DNA of 64,000 nucleotides, taken from Brachyhypopomus gauderio. Its lineage: Eukaryota > Chordata > Actinopteri > Gymnotiformes > Hypopomidae. Position numbers and translations under genes: made by a program. Under the pieces are notes generated by a model, which ran no database searches, was not told the DNA's origin, and saw only the letters and a list, made by a program, of their open reading frames with translations. Shown one piece after another: positions 36,376 through 48,840 of the stretch. Position 1 is the first letter of the stretch; each line of letters starts with the position of its first letter. The stretch spans positions 10,672,320 through 10,736,319 of the forward strand of contig NC_135220.1 in assembly GCF_052324685.1 (NCBI RefSeq), read 5' to 3'.

Positions 36376-38745
36376 ATGTCTTCGGCCAATGAGGTCCGAT
36401 GTTTATGGACTGTGATACTGATTTCCTTTTGTGCAAGGACTGTAATTTCCCGTCAGACCGTTTACTCTGTGTCTGAGGAGGTGAGTCCAGGAACATTTGT
36501 CGGAAATCTTGCCAAAGATTTACATTTAAAATTGGATGAGCTTGAATCTCGCATGCTTAGGATTGTTTCAGGATCAACGAAGAAACATTTTGATGTAAAC
36601 ATAAAAACTGGTGCTCTCTTTGTAGAGGAGGTGATAGACCGAGAGGAGCTCTGTCCAAATAGCAACGCATGCACTGAGACCTTAGAAGTCATAGTCAATA
36701 ATCCCCTGAATGTATACAGTGTAGATGTAAAGATACTGGATATCAACGATAACACACCAACTTTTCCAGAAAAATCACAAAATATCCGCATTTCTGAGCA
36801 GACGTTTCCAGGGGCAAAATTTCCTCTGCTTAGCGCAGAAGATGCAGATGTAGGAAGCAATTCTATAGCGTCTTACAAACTATTACCCAACGCATTTTTT
36901 AACTTGGAGGTAAATGCGGAGACCGATAGTGGGCCTTCTCCCGAGCTCGTGCTGCAAAAAGCGTTAGACAGAGAAAAACAGCACGAAATTCATCTCGTCC
37001 TTACTGCAGTTGATGGTGGAAAACCCCTGCGCTCAGGGACAACAAATATTATTGTCACCGTTTTAGACGCGAACGATAACGCGCCAGTGTTTACCAAGCC
37101 AGTATACAAAGCACAGGTCCCAGAAAACGTCTCTCTCGGTACAGTTATATTAAAGCTCAACGCCACCGATTCCGACGAGGGCGTTAATGGTGAGATCACC
37201 TACACGTTTAAACAAGGTCAAAAAGGAATTTCGGACAAGTTCGACATTAACAGCAGCACTGGAGAAATAGCCGTTGTGGGCACTCTGGATCACGAGGAGA
37301 CGAACGCGTACGAAATCCGCGTGGAGGCCCGGGACGGAGGCCACAGTCCTCTGGCGTCACACTGTAAAGTGCTAGTGGAGGTGCTTGACATTAACGACAA
37401 TGCACCAGACATTAAAGTTTCGTCGCTTTTGGAGACCGTGAGCGAGGGCGCGAAGAAAGGCACGGTAATTGCGTTTATCACGGTTCAGGACAAAGATGAG
37501 GGTAAGAACGGCAAGGTGCGTTGTTCTGTAACAAAGAACTCGCCCTTTGTACTGGAATCCACCCAAACCAAATACTATTCACTCGTGTTAGGATCGGACC
37601 TTGACAGAGAAACGAACGCACTGTACAACATCTCAATAACTGCCACAGATGACGGTATGCCACCTCTCTCCAGCATCGCCGTCGTAACTGTTCATATTTC
37701 TGACGTGAATGATAACGCACCTGGATTCCCAGATTCGTCCATTAACGTGTACGTAAAGGAAAACAGCGCAGCAGGTGCACTGTTGACTATCGTGACAGCG
37801 CAAGACAGCGATGTTGGGGACAATGCACAAATAACGTACTCCTTACCCGAAAACTCAAATGTGCCCATGGCCGCGGCTGTCAGCATCAACTCTGTCACAG
37901 GTGAAATTTACAGCATGCAGTCTTTCAACTATGAAGAAATCCAACACTTGCAGTTTCAGGTTCAAGCCAAAGACTCTGGTGTTTCACCTTTAAGTAGCAA
38001 TGTATCAATAAATGTGTTTATCCTGGATGAGAATGATAACAGTCCAGTTATTCTGCCACCTTATTCTGATCCCGGGTCAGTCAACACTGAGAACATTCCC
38101 TACTCTGCTGATGTGGGCTACTTTGTGGCTAAAATCAGAGCTGTAGATGCAGATTCTGGTTATAATGCTTTGTTATCTTATTACTTAACTGAACCCAAGG
38201 GGACTAATCTCTTCCGAATAGGGAACAGCAATGGAGAAATCAGGACTAAAAGACGAATGAGCGACAATGACTTAAAAACTCATCAGCTGGTTGTTTTGGT
38301 ATCTGATCATGGGGAACCTTCACTATCAGCAACAGTGACTGTTGACGTCGTAGTTCTTGAAAATATGGACGATGTGCGACCTTCACTACGACAAGTGCCG
38401 ATAAAAGAAGACAGTTTTTCTGATCTGAATCTGTATCTGCTCATCGCTATAGTCTCAGTATCAGTGATATTTTTACTGAGCCTCATGGGTTTAATAGCAG
38501 CTAAATGCTACGGGACAGACGGCAGTTTCAGCGGGTACAGCGCTCCAGTGGTCACTACACACCCTGACGGGAGCTGGTCTTACTCTAAATCCACTCAGCA
38601 GTATGACGTGTGTTTTAGCTCAGACACACTGAAGAGTGACGTAGTGGTTTTCCCATCGCCGTTTCCACCAGCAGACGCAGAACTGATCAGCATTAACGAT
38701 GGAGACACTTTTACTCGCACACAAACTCTTCCTAGTACCGGGAAG
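36376..38745 (+). CDS. Clustered protocadherin variable exon, array member 1
   Basis: Variable exon of 790 codons. The ATG at 36376 gives [20 protein letters not shown] as signal peptide; an upstream in-frame GTG at 36367 is not a start. EC1 to EC6 follow (C-x5-C loop at C93-C99; DINDN, DANDN, DVNDN and DENDN linkers; DRE motifs), then a membrane span at about 686-709 and a 79-residue tail with [20 protein letters not shown]. The donor is GGGAAG|GTAAGA, phase 0. From EC6 onward it is nearly identical to the exon at 39584, and from the membrane span onward to all six array members. The tail motif [17 protein letters not shown] points to a Pcdh-alpha-type (fish Pcdh1/2-alpha) cluster; gamma is not excluded. 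Constant exons lie beyond the window. Confidence 0.93.
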
Positions 38746-39349
38746 GTAAGAGCTTTTATCATTGTTTCTACTATTTTATCAATAAAACAAATAAACAATG
38801 TTGGAACATTTCAGTTTCTAGTTATGCTATAAAACAATGATTAAAAGAGGCAAGTGATTTCTTGAAAAGTGGAAAGATTTATTGTTTCCAGAAGACAGAG
38901 TTGCAAATCTTTATCGCCATTAGGTTACTTTATGCTGTCTGCAATGGATGTCATTTAATCTGTGATCTTACACGGGCTTTACCGTTCCAATGGTAATATT
39001 GCATCTGTTTACGGTGTTCAGCACCGGGTGGTGGACAGCGACATTTACAATCTGCTGCATTTTCACTCTTCACTGTGCGTATAGGATATAATTAACTAAA
39101 ATTGTCCTGAGGTGTGGATGTAAATTTCAAGGAATTGAAAGTTATTTAAGTTATTAAAGTTGTGTTTTTAAATGAATAAAATGTTACTTGATTTATTTAT
39201 TTATATTTATAATAATAGTCATCAAATATCCGTGCAGTTTTAGCGCACTCATTAACGTAGGTTTTACTTTTTCAAAATCAAATTCAGAAAATAACACGAT
39301 GCTGAACTTAATTAAGTTAAAAAAGAGACTCGTTTGAGTTTTCCTTATC
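38746..39349. other. Spacer between array members 1 and 2
   Basis: About 600 bp of AT-rich DNA without coding potential. It carries the first part of the intron of member 1 and the upstream region of member 2. Confidence 0.6.
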
Positions 39350-39370
39350 CGCAAGAGGGCACTGTCTGCT
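39350..39370 (+). promoter_or_regulatory. CSE/CTCF-like element of the 39584 exon
   Basis: CGCAAGAGGGCACTGTCTGC (39350-39369) contains AGAGGGCACTG, a very good match to the CTCF core, about 215 bp before the ATG. Established knowledge: CTCF binds the conserved sequence elements of clustered Pcdh promoters and controls promoter choice by looping. Confidence 0.65.
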
Positions 39371-39583
39371 TGCAAAACGCGTGAGCGTTTGTACTATGAC
39401 TAATGAACCAGCCCGAAAGCTGGTTGGGTTATGTGCACTGTAGTCGTTCTACTGAAAAGACGCACTAATGATTATATCATTTTCCTTTATATAACATTTT
39501 TGTAGTTATTCCTGACGGAGAAGAATATCCGCTTAATTTGGGACATGCGTCGTGGAAGTGCAGGGTAAAAAATATAGGTGAAG

Positions 39584-41944
39584 ATGACGGGACAGCTTTG
39601 GATTGTATTTCTGTGCTGGATGTCGCTTTGTTTTGAGAACGTCTTGTCGGGACATGCTGTGTATTCTGTTTCCGAGGAGGTGAGTCCAGGGACAATTGTT
39701 GGAAATTTAGCGAAGGACCTGGGTCTTAATGCGGCCGATCTGGGGTCGCGAGGACTTCATATTGTTTCAGGATCGTCGAAAAAACATTTCGACGTTGATC
39801 TAAAAACTGGGGCCCTGTTCGTGTTAGAATCGGTAGACAGAGAGCAGCTCTGTCCAAATAGCCCGACCTGCACGGAGACTCTGGAAGCGATTGTCAGCAA
39901 ACCTTTAGAGATGCACAGCGTTGAAATAAAAATACTTGACATTAACGATCACTCTCCCGTCTTTCCTGGAAAATCACAAACTGTCCGTATCGCAGAGACT
40001 GCGTTCACGGGATCTAAATTTCCTTTACTAGGCGCTGATGACCCGGATATAGGAAGCAATTCGATCAGTTCATACAAGCTTTCCCCAAATTCCTTTTTCA
40101 ACTTGGAGGTACATACTGATACCACTCAGGGTTTATCTGCCGAACTGGTGCTGCTTAAGAATCTTGACCGAGAGAAGCAATCTTTGATCCGGCTTGTGCT
40201 CTCTGCTGTTGACGGGGGCAGACCTCCACGATCCGGCACAACAGAAATAATTGTGATTATTTTAGATGCTAATGATAATGCGCCTGTGTTTTCGAAGTCT
40301 GTCTATAAAGTTTTAGTTCCGGAGAATGTTGCTCTTGGCGCAACCCTTTTAAAATTGAATGCCACCGATCTCGACGAGGGCTCTCATGGCGAGATTACAT
40401 ATTCCTTTAAGCAAGGTCAGAAGGGAATATCGGAGAAATTCTCCATTGACTCAAGCACCGGAGAAATTTCGGTCACTGGCACATTAGATTATGAAACCAC
40501 AAGCGCGTACGAGATTCGCGTAGAGGCCCGAGACGGAGGCGCTACTCCACTTGCATCTCACTGTAAGGTCCTCGTAGAGGTAATTGATGTGAATGACAAC
40601 GCACCGGATGTTAAACTGTCCTCTCTCCTCGACAGCGTCAGAGAGGATGCCAAGAAAGGGACAGTAATTGCATTAATCACCGTGCAGGACAAGGACGGGG
40701 GTAAAAACGGGAAGGTGAATTGCTTCGTCTCTCAGAATTCCCCCTTCACCTTAGAGACTACTCAGGGAAAGTACTACTCTCTTGTTTTGAATGGGGTGCT
40801 TGACAGAGAAGAAACTGACCTGTATAATGTCTCAGTAACAGCTGCTGATGAGGGCGTCCCCTCTCTCTCCAGCGCCACTCTTCTTACTGTCCGTATTTCC
40901 GATGTGAATGACAACGTACCTCGCTTCCCAGAACCTTCTATTAACGTTCATGTAAAAGAAAACAGCCCGGCTGGTGCTGTAATATCGACAGTTTCAGCTC
41001 ACGACATCGACATTATGGAAAACGCTCGAGTGACCTATTCTTTACTTACCAACTCTCTCACATCTGCATTATCAGCAGTAAACATCAATTCTGTCACAGG
41101 TGAAATTTATAGTTTGCAGTCATTCAATTATGAGGAAATGAAAATTTTCCAGTTTCAAGTTCAGGCTACTGATGGAGGTCTTCCACCTTTAAGTAGCAAC
41201 GTAACAATAAATGTGTTTATCCAGGATGAGAATGACAACAGTCCAGTTATTTTGCCACCTTATTCTGATCCTGGATCAGTCAACACTGAGAACATTCCCT
41301 ACTCTGCTGACGTGGGCTACTTTGTGGCTAAAATCAGAGCTGTAGATGCAGATTCTGGTTATAATGCTTTGTTATCTTATTACTTAACTGAGCCCAAGGG
41401 GACTAATCTCTTCCGAATAGGGAACAGCAATGGAGAAATCAGGACTAAAAGACGAATGAGCGACAATGACTTAAAAACTCATCAGCTGGTTGTTTTGGTA
41501 TCTGATCATGGGGAACCTTCACTATCAGCAACAGTGACTGTTGACGTCGTAGTTCTTGAAAATATGGACGATGTGCGACCTTCACTACGACAAGTGCCGA
41601 TAAAAGAAGACAGTTTTTCTGATCTGAATCTGTATCTGCTCATCGCTATAGTCTCAGTATCAGTGATATTTCTACTGAGCCTCATGGGTTTAATAGCAGC
41701 TAAATGCTACAGGACAGACGGCAGTTTCAGCGGGTACAGCGCTCCAGTGGTCACTACACACCCTGACGGGAGCTGGTCTTACTCTAAATCCACTCAGCAG
41801 TATGACGTGTGTTTTAGCTCGGACACACTGAAGAGTGACGTAGTGGTTTTTCCATCGCCGTTTCCGCCTGCAGACGCAGAACTGATCAGCATTAACGATG
41901 GAGACACTTTTACTCGCACACAAACTCTTCCTAGCACTGAAAAG
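39584..41944 (+). CDS. Clustered protocadherin variable exon, array member 2
   Basis: 787 codons from ATG 39584 (MTGQLWIVFLCWMSLCFENV signal region) to the phase-0 donor GAAAAG|GTAAGA. It has six EC repeats, a C-x5-C loop in EC1 (CPNSPTC), a membrane span at about 683-706, and the shared tail with [19 protein letters not shown]1 and EC3 resemble member 1 ([17 protein letters not shown]), so these two are sister genes. EC6 carries the group-A residues [28 protein letters not shown] and [20 protein letters not shown], shared only with member 1. The last residues are TLPSTEK instead of TLPSTGK. One DANDN-type linker is DINDH in EC1-EC2, a likely mild change in a calcium ligand. Confidence 0.93.
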
Positions 41945-42995
41945 GTAAGAACATTTAGCTCTTCATATTTGTGTTGTTGTCTGCAATATGTTTACGCATA
42001 TACAAATCATCACTGAAAATGTATTCATTGTCTCGGTCACTTGCATTATCATTTGATAGTGAGGAGTGTTTCAGAACTATTTACTGGACAGTGTTATTCA
42101 GTAATGTGAGTTGCTACCTTAAAGGAATTTTCTTATATTCTTGTGTTTTTTATCTTTTTTCTGACTTACTGGAGCACTTTGTAATTTAGCATTTAGATGT
42201 GGTTTGATTTTGTGCTTGGGTTACTATGACAGACTTGCTGTCCTCCAATAACTTCAAAGCAGTTCACTTTTGAATATTGAAGTTGTTGCTGTTAAAATCT
42301 GAGCTTTTAAAAAATGAAATAAAAGGCAACATTGGGTTACATTGGGTTACACCTGTTTAACTCTGTTTAACTGTTTAACATTAAGTTAGGTTTTCGGTTA
42401 GGTTTGGACATAAATATGCTCATTTAAAAATCAACATCCCTGGAGCTGTCCATGGTCCTTAGGCCTTTTCCAGGTCTTGTGTTGATAAAGTATTTTTAAT
42501 TCAATTGCATAAAAAAAAATGAGTGAAAAACATTACACAGAAAGATCCACACAATCTTGAAAGTACAGAGACATCTCACTCCAAGCTCAACTAGAAAAGT
42601 CTTCGTTCAGTACATTCCTACCCAACTTTCATACTAATGATCCAATAGGATTTATTTTTCTTTTTTCAAAAACCAAACGAAATCAGTCATATTGTTGTAA
42701 TTGACACTGTCCACACATCAATATGTTGTATATCATTTTACTCATGTAAATTTGAAACTGAGCCATGTTGGCTTTTTGTTAAGAAAGCTAACCTCACCCA
42801 ACACAAGAAAAGTAAGAGCATTTAGCTCTTGTAATTTGTGTTGTTGTAAGCAATATGTTTACACATATATTTAAATAATCATTGAAAATGTATTTATTGT
42901 TTCTGTCAATTACATTGTTATTCAAAAGTGAGGAGTGGTTCAGAACTATTTGCTGGACAGCAATATTCAGTAATGTGAGGTGCTACTTAAAATCA
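41945..42995. repeat. Duplicated intron flank of member 2
   Basis: The first about 185 bp after the member 2 donor (41945-42130, TTTAGCTCTTCATATTTGTG, CAATATGTTTAC, TTCAGAACTATTTACTGGAC) recur in diverged form at 42807-42995 (AGTAAGAGCATTTAGCTCTT, CAATATGTTTAC, TTCAGAACTATTTGCTGGAC). The second copy keeps the GTAAGAGC donor-like start but has no exon in front of it. Confidence 0.75.
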
Positions 42996-44038
42996 TTTTT
43001 ATGTTAATGTGTTTCTAATCACATTTGTTTTTAAACACACATTTGTTTTAACACGTGTTTTTAAACACACTTAAAATTGTTGGGCAACCAATTATAAATA
43101 TGATCTCAAAAGTGGTTAAAGGTTTGATTTTGTGCAAAGGTTACTATGTTGTACCCAATGTCCTCCGATAGATTAAATATAGTCACTCTTAAATTTCTGT
43201 TAAATACACATAAATGATACTACACACTACTGTAGACCATAATACACATAAATGATACTACATACTACTGTAGACCCTAATACACATAAATGATACTACA
43301 CACTCCTGTAGACCATAATACACATAAATTATCCCTCTCCTTTATTTCCAGTTAGTACATTATTATGGGTGTATTATAATTTGACAATTTCATCTGTACA
43401 TGCAGTTTGTCTCCACATGTTAGCTCGGTACTTGATTCATAATAAACCAGTGGACAGATCTTAAAAGGTTAATTTTGAGGAATAACCAAGTTCAAGTATA
43501 AAGTTTAAATACAATTTATTTATATTATTTATAGAATATTTTTCACCTCTCAAACCATCTTTATTAGGTATGATTGTGTATAAATTTGTAAGGTTGTCTG
43601 ATAAAAGTAGGGATTTGGCAGGTAGCATTTAAGACTTTTACTTGAATTCAGTAAGATCTTTATTTGATTTCAGTAAGACCTTTATTTGAATTCAATAAGA
43701 CCTTTATTTGAATTTAGTAAGACTTTTATTTGAAGCAGGCAGCTGCTTAGCAGTTGTGACTAGGTGACCTAAAACACCCTGTGATTAGTTGATTGGCCAC
43801 TTGTTGTGATTCTTGGTTGAGCTGAATGACAATAACTAGATTGGACAAACTCTGCAGCTGCAGCTTTCATTAAAAATCATGTTCCTTCCAGGATATCTTG
43901 AGACACATTATATATGACTATTGTATTTGAATTATATGTGTCATCAAGTAACAAAGAGTCAATGTAATTATATAGTGAAACTTATTTTTTTAAGTGTGGA
44001 AGTTTGGACTCATTTACGGCACATTCAGGTCTTACAAC
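42996..44038. other. Intergenic with two short tandem repeats
   Basis: 38-bp units around AATACACATAAATGATACTA (about 3.3 copies, 43203-43330) and 22-bp units around GACCTTTATTTGAATTCAGT (about 4.6 copies, 43633-43734). No gene recognised. Confidence 0.8.
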
Positions 44039-44381
44039 TGTGACGCTCGCAGAAAGGAGGCACGACGAGCGTCTCAAGGTGCAACACACAACGTTTATTT
44101 ACGCACACACGAAAAGCCCAGCACATACGGTGCAAGCACGCTAACGCATATGCTTGCACAGGCATGAACTTTAGACAAAGACGAGCACACGACACTGCGC
44201 GAACGCACATTAAATAGGTGAGTTACACAGACCCACGTGACCTCGAGACAAGGCACAGGTGTAACAAACGAACACGCTCACAAACAACCCACACCCACGG
44301 AAGTACAAACATGGACATAACAGCACGCAGACGACGTCATGACACGCCCACAGGGAAGGGTCCGGAGCTGTCACCGTGACA
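44039..44381 (-). mobile_element. Solo-LTR-like element, family A copy 2 (minus orientation)
   Basis: On the minus strand it starts TGTCACGGTGACAGCTCCGG and ends GCGAGCGTCACA, with a perfect 5-bp duplication ACAAC (44034-44038, 44382-44386). Internal CTATTTAATGTGCG (TATA-like) and AATAAACG (polyadenylation-like) follow LTR logic. It is clearly homologous to copies at 18862, 53574 and 63007. Confidence 0.82.
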
Positions 44382-44749
44382 ACAACATTGCATGTGACCT
44401 TTGGAGTGTTTTGTCCTTAATTAACTATGAGGAAGAAATATTAACTTAAATTCTGTAAATATACTGCTGGTTTCATCGTTCATTGTTCCATTGTTCATGT
44501 TCAGACTAAAGATAATTTGATTTTGTGTTCTAACTATTGGTTCTTACTTTAATGTGACACCTTTTTGACAGCAAATATTTTCTTTATTCCTTTATAGTAT
44601 CTTCACGATTAATCAAAGTTATTTTACTTTTTTATGCATTTTAACAGTTATTTTTCTTTCAGATACACATGAATCTTCCAATGGCTAAGGGATGTGAAAC
44701 AGCTATTTGTGCAATGTAGCTGAGAAAGTTGGATGAATGTTGGTTTTTC

Positions 44750-44776
44750 GCGACACAAGAGGTCGCTGTTGACCAT
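44750..44776 (+). promoter_or_regulatory. CSE-like element and TATA box of the 44930 exon
   Basis: GCGACACAAGAGGTCGCTGT (44750-44769) followed by TGACCATGA contains the GGTCGCTG core shared with members 4-6 and lies about 155 bp before the ATG. A TATAAA at 44846-44851 lies between it and the start codon. Confidence 0.7.
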
Positions 44777-44929
44777 GATTACTCAGACTGTAACACTCTT
44801 TCGGCACAGAGAAAGGCGGAGAACAGACCTTCTTTCTATCGAGCGTATAAACGCTCTTGAGGATAGTGATTTCAGTTTGGTGTTTATTGTTGCAATACAC
44901 GGGCTTTGGTGTATTTCATAAAGGAGGAA

Positions 44930-47305
44930 ATGGCTACCATATTTTTTAGATCATATCTCTTCTTTCGGATTCTCCTATTTCTTTTTTTGTGTAATTTTTC
45001 GTCTAGTCAGACTGTCTATTCCGTGACAGAGGAAGTGCACAAGGGAACCGTGGTTGGAAATATGGCGAAGGATCTTAACTTCAATGTTCGAGAAATGGAG
45101 TCGCGTTTGTTTCAGATTGTGTCCGGAACAAACAGGAAGTATTTTGATGTAAACCTAAAGACTGGTGAGTTATTTGTAAATGAGAGAATCGATCGAGAGC
45201 ATCTTTGTTCCGCGAGCCAAACGTGTTCTTTACATCTTGAAGCAATTGCGCAAAATCCATTAAGACTTTTTACTATCGGTGTCAATATATTGGATGTCAA
45301 TGACAACGCCCCGTCATTCCCATATAAAACATATGATATAAACATTACCGAACTCGCATTTCCCGGTGACCGATATCCTTTGCCCCGGGCAAGTGATGCA
45401 GACGTGGGCATTAACTCCGTTAAAAGCTATAAGCTTAGTCCAAATGAACATTTTTCTCTTAACATCCAGAGCAGTGGAGAGCGGAATATCTCACCACAGT
45501 TAGTTCTGCAGAAAGCCTTGGACAGAGAGAAACAGGCTGTGGTTAAAGTCGTGCTCACTGCCTTTGACGGAGGAAAGCCTCTCCGGTCTGGGACGCTTGA
45601 TGTGACTGTAAATGTAATCGATGTAAACGACAACACGCCGTCATTCAGTAAGGAGATGTACAAAGTTAGTGTACAAGAAAACACGGCCATTGGGACACCG
45701 GTTATAAAATTGAACGCTAGCGACATGGACGCAGGTGAAAATGGAGAAATCGTTTATTCCTTGATAAGTCATGGGAAAGAAAAGTCATCCGACATTTTCC
45801 GGATAGATCCAGTGACTGGTGAAATCAAGGTGAAGGGACCATTGGACAGAGAGGATGGCGCAGCGTTTGAGCTGCACGTCCAGGCCCAGGATAGGGGCGC
45901 CTCCCCTCGGTCATCTCATTGCAAAGTTTTAATCGAAGTGCTCGACGTCAATGACAACGCTCCGGTCATATCAGTCACATCTCTCACGAGCACAGTGAGA
46001 GAAGACGCGAATTCCGGTACGGCAGTTGGGTTAATAACGATCGCGGACAACGATATAGGTCGAAACGCAGAGATCAGTGCTCGGGTTACGGAATCTAGTC
46101 CGTTCACACTTGAACCGTCTTACAAAAACTATTATTCGTTAGTGGTGAATGGACCTTTGGACAGAGAGACAATGTCCCAGTATAACGTCACCATCACGGC
46201 TGTCGACAAAGGTGCTCCGTCGCTGTCCAGCAACATGGTTCTTATCATTCATGTTGTTGATGTGAATGACAATACGCCCCGTTTTCCAAACACCATTCTG
46301 GATTTTTATGTGAAGGAAAACAGTCCCGCTGGAGATATTATAGCAACAGTGACTGCGCGTGACCCGGATATTAATGAAAACTGTCAGATTATATACTCGA
46401 TTGCTGGGAACGGTATGGAAAGTTCACTGACTGCTATGTTTGATATTAATCCCACAAGTGGCGAAATATACAGTAAGCAGTCGTTTAATTATGAGGAAGT
46501 TAAATCATTCCAGTTTCAAATTCAAGCCATTGACTCTGGTGTTCCACCTCTCAAAAGTAACTCGACAGTAAATGTGTTTATCCTGGATGAGAATGATAAC
46601 AGCCCAGTTATTTTGCCGCCTTATTCTGATCCCGGATCAGTCAACACTGAGCACATTCCCTACTCTGCTGATGTGGGCTACTTTGTGGCTAAAATCAGAG
46701 CTGTAGATGCAGATTCTGGTTATAACGCCCTGCTGTCTTACCACGTAACTGAACACAAGGGCACTAATCTCTTCCGCATTGGAACCAGCACTGGAGAAAT
46801 AAGGACTAAGAGACGAATGAGTGACAACGACCTAAAGACTCATCCACTTCTAATTTCCGTCTGTGACCACGGAGAACCGTCTCTGTCGGCGACCGTCTCT
46901 ATGGATGTGGTGGTGACTGAAAGTCTTGACACTGTGCAGCCGTCACTAAGACACATGCCAGTTAAAGAGGAGGGATTCTCTGATCTGAATCTGTATCTGC
47001 TCATCGCTATAGTCTCAGTATCAGTGATATTTCTACTGAGCCTCATGGGTTTAATAACAGCTAAATGCTACGAGACAGACGGCAGTTTCAGCGGGTATAG
47101 CGCTCCAGTGGTCACTACACACCCTGACGGGAGCTGGTCTTACTCTAAATCCACTCAGCAGTATGACGTGTGTTTTAGCTCAGACACACTGAAGAGTGAC
47201 GTAGTGGTTTTCCCATCGCCGTTTCCACCAGCAGACGCAGAACTGATCAGCATTAATGAAGGAGACACTTTTACTCGCACACAAACTCTTCCTAGCACCG
47301 GGAAG
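44930..47305 (+). CDS. Clustered protocadherin variable exon, array member 3
   Basis: 792 codons from ATG 44930; the upstream in-frame TTG at 44906 is not a start. The signal peptide is [20 protein letters not shown] plus a few residues, cleaved near SSSQTVYS. Six EC repeats follow, with C-x5-C in EC1 (CSASQTC), a membrane span at about 688-711, and the shared tail. EC6 has group-B residues ([55 protein letters not shown]). Small private changes in the otherwise uniform 3' end are [20 protein letters not shown] and INEGDTF. The donor is GGGAAG|GTAAGA, phase 0. Confidence 0.93.
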
Positions 47306-47393
47306 GTAAGACCACCGGTTGTTCCATCTTTGTTCAGTTTTGTTCGGCAAACGCACTTTTATATTTTAAATATTTTCCCTGACTGCCATTATT

Positions 47394-47452
47394 ATTAATG
47401 AAGGGGACACTTTTACTCGGACACAAACTCTTTATAGTCCTGGGAAAGCAAG
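47394..47452 (+). pseudogene. Relic 3' end of a protocadherin variable exon
   Basis: ATTAATGAAGGGGACACTTT through ACTCGGACACAAACTCTTTA to CCTGGGAAAGCAAGA copies the last about 55 bases of an array exon (reading [18 protein letters not shown]). The donor GTAAGA has become GCAAGA. It starts 89 bp after the member 3 donor. Nothing of the rest of that exon is visible. Confidence 0.75.
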
Positions 47453-48070
47453 ATTGTTAATTATATTTTAATTGTGGATTCTATTTAAGCTAATTATTGT
47501 TCGGTTTTTATATCCTCCGTTCTTCCATTCAAACGGTTTTTGAGTGCAACATTTCGCTAGCAAAGCTTGACCGTTCGGCCACGTCTCCATTTTGGTCTGA
47601 CAGTTTCTTTGACATTTGATGTAGATTGTGTTTTAAATATCTGCCCCGTTACACTACCCATTAGTTATAGTCTTAGAAATTTTGTTTCTGAAATTCGTTT
47701 AATTTTAAACTGGCTTTTTGGCTTTACAGTGAAAGTTATCGTGTTTTATTGTGACAGAGGCTGTAGTTAAATATATCGTTACATAATCTATTCAAGCAAA
47801 TTTCTCATGTCTAACTGAACTTGTTAGAATTTCGTACTGTTTTGATATTATTGTCACTTCAGCACCATACCAAGGAAATCTCGGTGGTCGTCAGTGTCTG
47901 TGGTGGGGGAGCTAAGCAAAACACAATACACTAAGTGTATCAGTTTGATCTCTGTTCTGTTATAATCATTACAGGAAATATCTTCATATCTCGTCATTTG
48001 GGCAAACAACATCAACAACAACAACAATTCAAAAATTACCTAAAAAAGAACAACAAGAAGAAAAATAGCG

Positions 48071-48400
48071 ATGTGGTACAGTGGACCACGGATTTGAATG
48101 TAGACCTTTTTGTATACGAAACTGCTACTATAAAGTGTTGTTGAAATAGCAAATGCGGTTGTTCAGTGGACATAAAAGTTTACTGACGATGCAGTGCGAA
48201 CGTTGTTGTTGTACACTGTGAATATATTTTCAAGGCTTTTTTTAGGTTATTCGCAACTGTGTTTATATAGAAAATGAGTAGTTCTGGCGTCTGTGTCATT
48301 CTATATCTTTATTTTTTATGCAAAGACATTGTTCTGTCAAATTGTTTTATTCCGTCACGGAGGAGGTCATCAAGGGGACGTATGAACTCTTCAGGACCAT
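48071..48400 (+). pseudogene. Relic promoter and 5' end of a dead protocadherin variable exon
   Basis: From ATG 48273 a signal-like stretch (VCVILYLYFLCKDIV) leads into TCAAATTGTTTTATTCCGTC and ACGGAGGAGGTCATCAAGGG. The homologous start of EC1 in the live exon 48841 is TCAAATTGTTTATTCCGTTA and so on. One extra T breaks the frame, and homology stops after about 20 EC1 codons. Upstream, 48071-48105 (ACAGTGGACCACGGATTTGA) and 48160-48190 (GTTCAGTGGACATAAAAGTT) align with the CSE region and 5' UTR of 48841, so promoter and exon start were duplicated together. Confidence 0.75.
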
Positions 48401-48507
48401 GGTCAGGGACAACTGTCTCAGTTTGTCACCTTTAGTGTGCAAGTCTCTCTCTCTCTTATTATATATATTCACATTATAATCACATTATATCTCATTATAT
48501 ATAGTCA

Positions 48508-48508
<1 letters not shown>

Positions 48509-48577
<69 letters not shown>

Positions 48578-48578
48578 T
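48509..48578. repeat. (ATT)n microsatellite
   Basis: About 23 ATT units between the dead exon start and the CSE of the live exon. Confidence 0.97.
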
Positions 48579-48639
48579 TAAGTAGCAGTAGAAAAAGAAT
48601 AAAACCAATAGGACAATATTTTAATATTTCCGTTGATCT

Positions 48640-48666
48640 GTCACGCGAGGTCGCTGTAGACCATGA
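48640..48666 (+). promoter_or_regulatory. CSE-like element of the 48841 exon
   Basis: TCACGCGAGGTCGCTGTAGA (48640-48659) followed by CCATGAC lies about 175 bp before the ATG. It is almost identical to the element at 54570 and contains the CGCT core of Pcdh conserved sequence elements; ACGCGAGGTCGCTG partly fits a CTCF core. Confidence 0.75.
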
Positions 48667-48840
48667 CTTTGAAGGAGGCCCATTTATGCGGGACTCCACC
48701 TTTAAAGTGTCAGCGCAGTAGGAAATAGGATTGTTCAGTGGAGAGAAAGATTTACTCAAGATACGAAGGTGCCCCGTTATGAAAAGACTGCATTTTACTA
48801 CCACGTCTGAAACAATATTAGCAAATATCCTGTTGCAGTG

